Of a stretch of 49,916 nucleotides of DNA, positions 35,372-42,015 are shown piece by piece. This DNA is from Acidobacteriota bacterium. Lineage in GTDB: Bacteria; Acidobacteriota; Terriglobia; Bryobacterales; Bryobacteraceae. The DNA is taken from the NCBI GenBank assembly GCA_016213775.1, contig JACQZR010000051.1:1-49916 (forward strand), in the 5' to 3' direction. Position 1 is the first letter of the stretch, and every line of letters begins with the position of its first letter. Both the position numbers and the translations under genes were made by a program. The notes beneath the pieces are model-generated. The model made no database searches. It was not told where the DNA came from and worked only from the letters and a program-made list of their open reading frames with translations.

Positions 35372-35932
35372 GACTGATCGCGTGTGGGCAGCGATGCGGG
35401 AAGTCGTTCGTCGCATCGTTCACAGGACGTGGCAAATCGTTCCCCAATTGAAACAAAGGTATTCGAACGTTCACAAATATTGGCAAAGTGATTGATTTTG
35501 AATAGCCTACTCATAACCTGCGTAACGCGGTCATCTCCGCTTCGGACCGTGTTTCACTCCGAACGGCAACACTGCGGCTGAAACTGAAACGAACTGCGCC
35601 GGCTTCCGGTCGGCTGTTCGGGAACGTGGGGACAGCCGGCCATCTTTCCGCCTCCAGGGGTCGCCAACAGTCGCCAACCAGCGGGTGCGAAAGTGGCCTG
35701 CGGAATTGGACAAGCGCTGCACTTTCTGTTCTTACAAGCCGAAGAGTGCTCACATCCGCGACGGCTGATTGCGATCCTCGTTCAGCATCCCAGCGTCCTC
35801 CCGCCGATTTGCGATGGATGCACTGCCCCCAGTAGTGGCGGGGTGGCCGCGGTACACTTGTTCGAGGACTGAGGCGATCACTACCGCACTGCACCTCCAT
35901 CGCTCACGCTGAAATTCTCAAGGATCCTTAAG
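35372..35932. other. 561 bp without a convincing gene, before the synthetase-like cluster
   Basis: The stretch has a small hairpin just after drmC (35392-35418), an AT-richer part around 35440-35520, and a tandem GTCGCCAAC repeat near 35660. Open frames of 60-70 codons lack ribosome binding sites. A 32-codon frame at 35814-35912 (beginning MDALPPVVAGW) ends 20 bp before the next gene and is only a weak candidate for a leader peptide. The promoter of the next cluster must lie here. AAGGA precedes the ATG at 35933 at good spacing. Confidence 0.55.
35392..35418. terminator. Possible hairpin after drmC
   Basis: CGATGCG and its reverse complement CGCATCG flank a 13-nt loop 20 bp downstream of the drmC stop. 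There is no run of T after it, so an intrinsic terminator is doubtful. Confidence 0.25.
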
Positions 35933-36955
35933 ATGAGCACCCGTGACAAACTCGACGCCCCGAGGAGCCACCGGCATCCGGATCAGCACCTTCGGTCCCT
36001 ACTTACTGAACCTTGGTATCCCGCGATCATGACTGTGATCGACGCAATCGCAACTTCCTCTATTGACTTCTTCCGCGACCGAGGCATGCGATTCGTCTGG
36101 ACTCCTCTTACCACCGGGACGATCAGTAGTCCGACCGCGCCGGGAAGCGACTCACAACCGGTCAAGATCCGTCTCTGCGGGCGCGACACCTACCTCGCAG
36201 ACTCGATGCAGTTTCTTCTGGAGGCGGCACTTCGGCTACATCCGGGCGGCGTTTATTACATTTCCTGCTCACTAAGGGGAGACGAGCCAGACACACGGCA
36301 CCTCGCCGAATTCATGCACTCAGAGGTCGAGATTCTAGGAGGACTCGAAGACATTCTCTCGCTGGCCGAGGCATATGTCCGGCATCTCGCACGGTACATC
36401 CTCGTAACCATTCCGGATACGGTACTTCTGTTGTGTGGAAGCACCGATCACTTGCGAACGGTTTCAGAACAGTCTGTGTTTCCGCGGATCACATTCGCCG
36501 AGGCGACAGGGCGGCTCTCTCAAATCCCCTCTGCCCTACGAGCGACTTTGCCGGGCGAAGTCGCTCTAACTGCCGAAGGCGAGAGGCAACTCCTTCGTGA
36601 GATTGAGGGACCTCTATGGCTCACGCACTTCCCCTCCAAGACCTCGCCGTTTTATCAGCGACGCAGCACCGAAGAGCACTACACGCTATCGGCGGACCTG
36701 CTTCTGGGGAAAGGCGAAGTGCTGGGTTGCGGTGAACGGTGCGAGACGCGCGGGCAGGTCGAGGATGCACTGAGAGGCCAAAATGTCGACTTTGCTCCAT
36801 ACCAATGGTACCTAGATCTCAAGGATCTATCGCCGCTTCGAACAGCCGGTTTCGGATTGGGAGTGGAGCGCCTGGTGCAATGGATCAGCAAGGCCGAGGA
36901 CATTCGCGACTGCACTCTCTGGATGCGCGACCACCACCACCCCATCGACCCATAA
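35933..36955 (+). CDS. AsnRS/AspRS-like class II synthetase core without anticodon-binding domain
   Basis: A 340-residue class IIb synthetase catalytic domain. Motif 1 region: IDFFRDRGMRFVWTPLTTG (44-62). Motif 2: VYYISCSLRGDEPDTRHLAE (107-126), with the conserved Arg115 and the RHLAEF signature of Asx enzymes. A WLTHFPSKTSPFYQR segment and LLLGKGEVLGCGER follow the AsnRS pattern. Motif 3 is GFGLGVERLVQW (306-317). The N-terminal OB-fold anticodon domain of AsnRS/AspRS is absent, so normal tRNA charging is unlikely while Asx-adenylate formation remains plausible. Archaeal AS-AR asparagine synthetases have the same reduced form and are the main alternative. It opens a five-gene cluster with an MccF-like peptidase, suggesting aspartyl/asparaginyl-nucleotide chemistry (inference). 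Confidence 0.85.
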   Translation: MSTRDKLDAPRSHRHPDQHLRSLLTEPWYPAIMTVIDAIATSSIDFFRDRGMRFVWTPLTTGTISSPTAPGSDSQPVKIRLCGRDTYLADSMQFLLEAALRLHPGGVYYISCSLRGDEPDTRHLAEFMHSEVEILGGLEDILSLAEAYVRHLARYILVTIPDTVLLLCGSTDHLRTVSEQSVFPRITFAEATGRLSQIPSALRATLPGEVALTAEGERQLLREIEGPLWLTHFPSKTSPFYQRRSTEEHYTLSADLLLGKGEVLGCGERCETRGQVEDALRGQNVDFAPYQWYLDLKDLSPLRTAGFGLGVERLVQWISKAEDIRDCTLWMRDHHHPIDP

Positions 36956-36974
36956 TTGCGCAAACGCTCGCTAA

Positions 36975-37004
36975 ATGCTCGGACGACAAAGGAGAATCCA
37001 ATGA
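36975..37004 (+). CDS. Candidate 9-residue mini-ORF (MLGRQRRIQ)
   Basis: A nine-codon frame lies between the synthetase-like gene and the first methyltransferase, its TGA overlapping the ATGATG start of the latter. It has no clear RBS of its own; its sequence contains the RBS of the next gene. It resembles the mini-ORF at 39886 (both read M-x-G-R-x-R-R-I/V). It could be chance or translational coupling. Confidence 0.15.
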   Translation: MLGRQRRIQ

Positions 37005-37879
37005 TGGCACTCTCAGACCTGACGCCTGACGACATCAACCGAATGAGCTATAACGAGCTAATCGGCATTGTGCGAGAAACCAACAGACCACCCGGTGGAC
37101 GTAGGAGCGTCCACGAGATTGCAGCTCGGTGCTTCCTCCGTCCAGAAAGCCGGGTCCTTGACGTTGGCACAAGTACCGGTTTTACAGCCATCGAGCTTGC
37201 GCGCACGGTTGGGTGCGAAATCGTTGGTGTCGACATCAACGAAGAGAGTCTGGAGGAGGCGCGGCGGCGGGCACGCCGCCTCGGTCTGTCTCGAATCTCG
37301 TTCATTCGTGGCGACGCGCACGACCTCGCCTTCGAGGATCGTTCGTTCGATCTCGTTATTGCCGGCAATCTTGTCTCCTTGGTGCCGGACCCGAGCGAGC
37401 TCTTATCTCAACTCGTTCGGCTACTCTCAGCAAATGGCTGCCTAGCGTTGACTCCGATGTACTACATCCAAGCTCCGCCGGTGGATCTTGTGGCGGACGT
37501 CGGCAAGGCGATTAAGGTGGAACTCGCACCTCGCTTCCGAGCTGAGGCGCTCCGTACTCTACGGCTGCCTGATTGCGAGGTGGTCTACAGTGCCGACTTT
37601 GAGTTCGAGGAGGTGACTGAGGATAGGATCGCCGACTTCTGTCAGCAGATTCTAAGTCGAAGTCACCTTGAGTCTCTATTGCCTCGCAGTCGCGACGCGC
37701 TACGGGAGGTCTACCTCTCCTACATGAAGCTGTTTGCGCGGAATCTGTCGCACATGGGGTTCACGATTCTCATACTCCGCCCTGGAACCACCTCCGACGA
37801 CCCCGAGCTCTTCTCAGCAGTAGCCATCCCTGCCGGCGTGACAAGAAATCTGCCGAGAGAAATGGTGGCAAAGCTTTGA
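37001..37879 (+). CDS. Class I SAM-dependent methyltransferase
   Basis: A 292-residue Rossmann-fold methyltransferase. Motif I RVLDVGTSTGFTAIELA is at residues 51-67, followed by the acidic strand end IVGVDINEESLEEA, motif II-like FIRGDAHDLAFEDRSFDLVI and post-motif LALTPMYYIQAPP. The substrate cannot be read from the sequence; an unusually long C-terminal helical part (about 190-270) may bind it. AAAGGAGA (36988-36995) precedes the ATG at 37001. Its stop overlaps the TTG start of the MccF-like gene, so both are translated together. Confidence 0.85.
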   Translation: MMALSDLTPDDINRMSYNELIGIVRETNRPPGGRRSVHEIAARCFLRPESRVLDVGTSTGFTAIELARTVGCEIVGVDINEESLEEARRRARRLGLSRISFIRGDAHDLAFEDRSFDLVIAGNLVSLVPDPSELLSQLVRLLSANGCLALTPMYYIQAPPVDLVADVGKAIKVELAPRFRAEALRTLRLPDCEVVYSADFEFEEVTEDRIADFCQQILSRSHLESLLPRSRDALREVYLSYMKLFARNLSHMGFTILILRPGTTSDDPELFSAVAIPAGVTRNLPREMVAKL

Positions 37880-38928
37880 GCACGCTTCCTACGATTGGAG
37901 AACTTCAACGGCCACCCGCGCTTCAGCAGGGGGATAAAATCGGAATCGTCGCACCGTCGTTCCCGAGTGCAGCCTGGTATCCGGAGCGCTTCGCAAGAGC
38001 GCTTGACGCCCTGACAGAACACCTTCAAGTTACGCCGGTAGTGGCGCAACAGACTCGAATCGCAACCGGTTTTTCTTCTGGTTCTCCTGTTGAACGCGCA
38101 GATGCGCTGGAGATGTTCATGAAGGACCCCTCTATAAAGGCTATCTTCTTCACTACGGGAGGCTTCAACTCAGCTGACCTCCTTCCGCTCATTGACTGGG
38201 GAATTCTCCAGAGACAGCCCAAAATCATTCTGGGTTACAGTGATTTGACTAGTATTCTTATCGCCGGAATGGCTCTCGGTTCCTGTGTCACGTTCTATGG
38301 CCCCACAGTGCTACCGCAGTTCGGCGAGTACCCCCAGCCACTTCCTTACACACTTACTTCGCTTCGCGACGCTGTTATGGCCGGTCGCGCACCCCTTGAT
38401 GTCCCGGATCCGCCATCATGGACAAATGAGTTCCTCGACTGGGGTGGGCCCGAGTGGTCCTCCCGTCCTAGGACCATGTCTTCTCCGGCGAGCAGCGTCG
38501 TAATTCGGCCTGGCAAAGCGCGAGGAAGGTTGTTCGGGGGAAATCTTGAGACTCTGAACTTCCTCGCCGGTACGCGATATCTCTGTGTGCCGGATGAGCT
38601 GGTGCTCTTCTTTGAGGTTACAGCCAATGAGGCTTATCTTCCCCGTGTCCGGCGTGCTCTTCGGCACTTAGAGCAAGTTGGGCTCTTCAACCATATGCGC
38701 GCACTCCTGGTAGGTCGCGCCCCGGATTGTACTCCCGCCTACGGCGTCACCCTTCACGATCTGCTCCAGGAGGTGACCGCAGCCTACTCCGTTCCCGTGA
38801 TCGCCGATCTGCCGTTTGGTCACACCGACCCAATGACCACCTTGCCCATCGGAGTGTTGGCACAAGTAGTCGCGTCTGCCGGTAGCTTCCAGATTCAGAT
38901 ACTTGATTCTGGGGTCGCGGCCGAGTAA
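37876..38928 (+). CDS. MccF-like S66 serine peptidase (LD-carboxypeptidase family)
   Basis: A 350-residue S66 peptidase with a Ser-Glu-His triad at S122 (ILGYSDLTS), E247 (LFFEVTANE) and H316 (PFGHTDPM), close to the spacing in E. coli MccF (118/243/311). Family features GGFNSADLLPLIDW, FGEYPQPLPYT and GGNLETLNFLAGTRY support the MccF subgroup rather than the peptidoglycan LdcA type. MccF cleaves the amide joining Asp to AMP in processed microcin C and so gives self-immunity. In this cluster with an Asx-synthetase-like protein, a similar immunity or processing role is likely (inference). It starts at TTG 37876, overlapping the upstream stop. Confidence 0.87.
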   Translation: MSTLPTIGELQRPPALQQGDKIGIVAPSFPSAAWYPERFARALDALTEHLQVTPVVAQQTRIATGFSSGSPVERADALEMFMKDPSIKAIFFTTGGFNSADLLPLIDWGILQRQPKIILGYSDLTSILIAGMALGSCVTFYGPTVLPQFGEYPQPLPYTLTSLRDAVMAGRAPLDVPDPPSWTNEFLDWGGPEWSSRPRTMSSPASSVVIRPGKARGRLFGGNLETLNFLAGTRYLCVPDELVLFFEVTANEAYLPRVRRALRHLEQVGLFNHMRALLVGRAPDCTPAYGVTLHDLLQEVTAAYSVPVIADLPFGHTDPMTTLPIGVLAQVVASAGSFQIQILDSGVAAE

Positions 38929-38949
38929 CAACAGGTTGGGGATCGTCGT

Positions 38950-39879
38950 ATGCAACACCACACCAAAACTGACAAGCAGTCCGAGACTGGTAGCACCATT
39001 CATGATCATCCCTGGCTTGCTCACCTTATCGATGAGAAGGAGTACCTTCCCCCTTCCTACTACGCCAAATTGCTCAAGCCATACAGAGCGGGCGGCCGGA
39101 ACGATCTTGAGATTTTCGGCGAGTTTCTCTCGAGCCTCGCCCCTATACCAGCACGTGCCTTAGAACTAGGGTGCGGGAGCGGCCGAGCAACATCCGTGGC
39201 ACTCCGCCTATTGCCGACCGTAGAACTGACGGCAGTTGATCTCAGCTCGTCAATGCTCTCGGCTATGCCCCTTGACGGCCGCCTTCGTACCTTGTGCAGT
39301 GACATTTGTGCTTACCTCCTCTCCGCTAAGTGCGAGGCGCCATACGAACTCATCTTCAGTCTCTGGGCCTTCTCGCATTCGGTTCACATGTGGCTTGGGA
39401 GGGCGCGTACTGATCCAACGGTCTTTGATACCGCCGCCCGCGCTGTGCGCACCATGCTGACCGACCGAATCTCGCCAGGTGGTCGTTTTTTCATCATGCA
39501 CTTCGATTCTTTGTCCGAGGAACAGCGAGTAGCAATGCCCCAATGGGCAAAAGTGGATGCGATCTTTTCGGATGTGGAGTCGCAGAGTCCGTCGTTTCGA
39601 CTGATTGCGTCAATTATCGAAGACCTGAATCGCCGTGGTCGGGTTGAAGCAGGCGTCACCCACTTTCAAGGGGAGGCCATAGAGTACGACGGAATTGAGC
39701 AGGCGCTTGAGACTTATTTTAATTTCCACCTGGAGGGCCGGCTGAATCGTGCGCCCGCAGCCGAACTCGAGAAGGCAGTTTCCGAAGTCACTTCGGCACT
39801 CGAGCGACATCAAGACAGGAGCGGCCGAATTGTCGTGGTTCCGTCCTGGTTCGTTTTCTCGGGCACGCGAGTCGAGTAA
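38950..39879 (+). CDS. Second class I SAM-dependent methyltransferase
   Basis: A 309-residue methyltransferase unlike the first one in the cluster. Motif I ARALELGCGSGRATSVALRL lies at residues 68-87, and the strand end LTAVDLSSSMLSAM follows. A RISPGGRFFIMHFDSLSEEQ segment corresponds to the post-III region. An N-terminal part (1-60: HDHPWLAHLIDEKEYLPPSY) seems to form a cap. Substrate unknown. The ATG at 38950 is 21 nt after the MccF-like stop and in the same direction, so it is probably in the same operon. Confidence 0.83.
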   Translation: MQHHTKTDKQSETGSTIHDHPWLAHLIDEKEYLPPSYYAKLLKPYRAGGRNDLEIFGEFLSSLAPIPARALELGCGSGRATSVALRLLPTVELTAVDLSSSMLSAMPLDGRLRTLCSDICAYLLSAKCEAPYELIFSLWAFSHSVHMWLGRARTDPTVFDTAARAVRTMLTDRISPGGRFFIMHFDSLSEEQRVAMPQWAKVDAIFSDVESQSPSFRLIASIIEDLNRRGRVEAGVTHFQGEAIEYDGIEQALETYFNFHLEGRLNRAPAAELEKAVSEVTSALERHQDRSGRIVVVPSWFVFSGTRVE

Positions 39880-39885
39880 CGCTCC

Positions 39886-39921
39886 ATGCGCGGGCGATCA
39901 CGGCGCGTTATAAGGTTTTAA
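39886..39921 (+). CDS. Candidate 11-residue mini-ORF (MRGRSRRVIRF)
   Basis: A short frame in the 53-bp gap between the second methyltransferase and the MetRS-like gene. It is strongly basic and shares M-x-G-R-x-R-R-I/V with the mini-ORF at 36975. No RBS is visible. Microcin C-type precursors can be this small, but the C-terminal Asn that MccB-type enzymes need is missing. Confidence 0.15.
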   Translation: MRGRSRRVIRF

Positions 39922-39932
39922 GCATCTTCGAC

Positions 39933-41417
39933 ATGTCAACGGTAGTCACATCGGCCTTTCCTTTCGTCCCGGCGACCATCAGTCTCGCCAACATGGCAAG
40001 CACCTATGTTCCGGCGGATTCCTACACGCGGCTCCTGCGTTTATTCGGCCGGGACGCTGTTCATGTCACTGGAATCGACGTCCACAGCCAGTTTGTAAGC
40101 ACGGACGGCAAGACTAGGGACGGGTCGGAGGCTTTTTGTTCACAGAAGTGCTTGGAATACCAGCGGGCTTTTGAGTCACTTAACATCCAATTCGACGCAA
40201 TCGCGCGCACGGACGAAACCCACCATACCGAGGCGGTACGCGAAGCGCTGCAGGTTCTCCTCGCACACGGTGCCATCACGCAAAGACAGATATCGGTGGT
40301 GCGATGTGATGGTTGCGGGGCGTTTCCGGCTCCACGGCTTACCGAATCGTTCGATTTTGCCCGCTTGGGACTCGAAGGAGATGGTCATGCTGGCGCGGAG
40401 CCGCGATGTCCATACTGCCGGGCGCACCAATTCAGCGATGTCCTTTCCACTCATTATTTTCTTGTTCTTGAACCCTATCGCAACAAACTCCTCGCCGAAT
40501 GCGAACGCGTCGTCCGGGTAGAGGCCGCGCGACCTCTGATTCGGAGTTGGCTCGCCGAGCCACTTGCCGATTGGAACATCTCGCGCGACAATTCCATCGG
40601 AATTTCTTTAGAGCCTCAATTGCCGGGGAAGTCATTGTACTTGTGGTTTGAGTCGCTGATTGGATACTGGTCAATGGCGCGTCTGGCCGCAGCGAATCCC
40701 AAGAAGTTTGTTCATTTCTTTGGACAAAACATCCTGTACTACCATGCAGTAGTCTGGCCCGTGTTGTACGGTTTATGTTATGGCGGGGGGGCGAGCGACA
40801 TTCTCGCCGCAGTTCGCGGTCTTGTTGACAAGCAACGCAGTGATCCAGAACTGCTGGACATCGACCAGGCAGTGCGTTCGTACCCGCCAGACTACCTCCG
40901 CTTCTACTTGGTGTGGTCAGGAACTGACGGGCTGACAGATGTTCGCCTCACCCGCGCCACGCTAGTAGATGTCGTCAATGGAATTCTCTGCGACAGCGCC
41001 GGGAACCTTCTTAGACGTCTTGCTGTCCTTCTGCAGAAGCGAGCAAGAGCCGGCGTTCAACTCTCAAGCGAGGACGAACTGGTACAGACGTTTTACAAGG
41101 TGTTGATTCCTGCTCTCTTGCAGGCGATGGACGAGGCTCTGGTGGGAAAGTGCTTGAGGCTCATACTGGACTACGTCAGCCAGTTGAACCGTATGATGGC
41201 GGCCGAGAGGCTTTACGAAGCGGAGTCGGCAGCGGTGAACGGTCGCATCGCATTCATGCTCGCCACGGTTCTGACGCTGTTGAGCCCATTCGTGCCGCGA
41301 CTCGTTGAGGAGTACAACATCTTCGTCGGGTGGAGCCCAAGGTCGCTCGCGGACATCATGCGAGCTGCCGAATGTCCGCTACGACAAGAGGTCGGGCTCT
41401 GGAAGAAGCTGACGTAA
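39933..41417 (+). CDS. MetRS paralogue with degenerate HIGH and KMSKS motifs
   Basis: A 494-residue class I synthetase with the full MetRS layout. The N-terminal VTSAFPF...YVPADSYTRLLRLFG, the GxDxH element GIDVH, a zinc knuckle-like pair (CDGC 125-128, CPYC 159-162), DWNISRDNSIGI, LYLWFESLIGYW and HFFGQNILYYHAVVWP all align to MetRS. But HIGH reads SLAN (17-20) and the KMSKS position reads KQRSD (300-304). The anticodon-domain NxYxxxxxPW reads N-R-M-M-A-A-E-R-L. It therefore should not charge tRNA-Met and probably has a new role in this cluster (scaffold, binding or different acyl transfer; inference). It is the last gene of the operon. Confidence 0.87.
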   Translation: MSTVVTSAFPFVPATISLANMASTYVPADSYTRLLRLFGRDAVHVTGIDVHSQFVSTDGKTRDGSEAFCSQKCLEYQRAFESLNIQFDAIARTDETHHTEAVREALQVLLAHGAITQRQISVVRCDGCGAFPAPRLTESFDFARLGLEGDGHAGAEPRCPYCRAHQFSDVLSTHYFLVLEPYRNKLLAECERVVRVEAARPLIRSWLAEPLADWNISRDNSIGISLEPQLPGKSLYLWFESLIGYWSMARLAAANPKKFVHFFGQNILYYHAVVWPVLYGLCYGGGASDILAAVRGLVDKQRSDPELLDIDQAVRSYPPDYLRFYLVWSGTDGLTDVRLTRATLVDVVNGILCDSAGNLLRRLAVLLQKRARAGVQLSSEDELVQTFYKVLIPALLQAMDEALVGKCLRLILDYVSQLNRMMAAERLYEAESAAVNGRIAFMLATVLTLLSPFVPRLVEEYNIFVGWSPRSLADIMRAAECPLRQEVGLWKKLT

Positions 41418-41648
41418 GAGAGGAGACAGCGCATCACCTAGTCTGCGTCGTCCAAACTGGCATTCCAATAGGCGCGATTCGTTCGTAACGGGAGTACCCA
41501 AGCGCCAGAGACGTTGCCCGGTCGTATGGATGGGTAACGGCTAGACCCGTAGATGAGAGATGTGCCGCATTTGGGGCGGACGACACCAATCGCCTTCCCA
41601 AACGACGCCGGGCGGCTGATCGACCTTTCGGGACTTTTGAGCGTATGC

Positions 41649-41996
41649 TCAATTCGGTGGGGCTTTCGGGAACAGGGCTTCCAGAACCGGTTGGAGCCAA
41701 CGCCGGTCGCCTGCGGAATAGGACTCCCACATCTGAAGCGCGCTCCGGATGCGCGCGGTCTCCGGGTCGGAGAGCTCGAACTCTCTCGCCGGCAACGAGA
41801 GATCGGCATTCCATACCACGCGCTCCTCGCCACCCACCATCTCGCGCTTCAGTTCGACTGCGTTTTCTTCCTCGGCGGTCAGGGCGAGCTTGTCCTGCAC
41901 CGCCCAAATCACGCGGATTGATCCAACGTCTGCCCGCTGCGCGCCCAGCAGCGCGTGCAGGTTCAGGCGCTGAGTGTGGTCCAGAGTCAACTTCAT
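41649..41996 (-). CDS. Small protein of the tail module, unknown function
   Basis: A 115-residue protein starting MKLTLDHTQRLNLHALLGAQ with a central EENAVELKREMVGGEERVVW and a helix ending in LEALFPKAP. It resembles small conserved proteins found beside tail fibre genes of prophages, but I cannot name a family. AAAGGA lies about 8 nt upstream of its ATG. It is the last gene of the minus-strand tail module, 20 nt after the fibre gene. About 230 bp without a gene separate it from the MetRS-like gene, which is transcribed toward it. Confidence 0.65.
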   Translation of the reverse strand: MKLTLDHTQRLNLHALLGAQRADVGSIRVIWAVQDKLALTAEEENAVELKREMVGGEERVVWNADLSLPAREFELSDPETARIRSALQMWESYSAGDRRWLQPVLEALFPKAPPN

Positions 41997-42015
41997 CGGT
42001 TTGTCCTTTCGGGAA

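Noticed and set aside
35480-35530. CTACTCATAACC-like sequence resembling a tRNA-Met anticodon loop
   Set aside because: The flanking arms do not pair and no T-arm or acceptor follows, so it is neither a tRNA nor a supported att site.
35933-41417. Plain microcin C locus
   Set aside because: No ThiF-like MccB, no MccC exporter and no precursor ending in Asn were found; only the MccF-like peptidase is shared.
41438-41921. Frames on both strands around the end of the MetRS-like gene
   Set aside because: They are low-complexity Arg/Ser-rich shadows of the small tail-module gene; the true gene there is 41649-41996.
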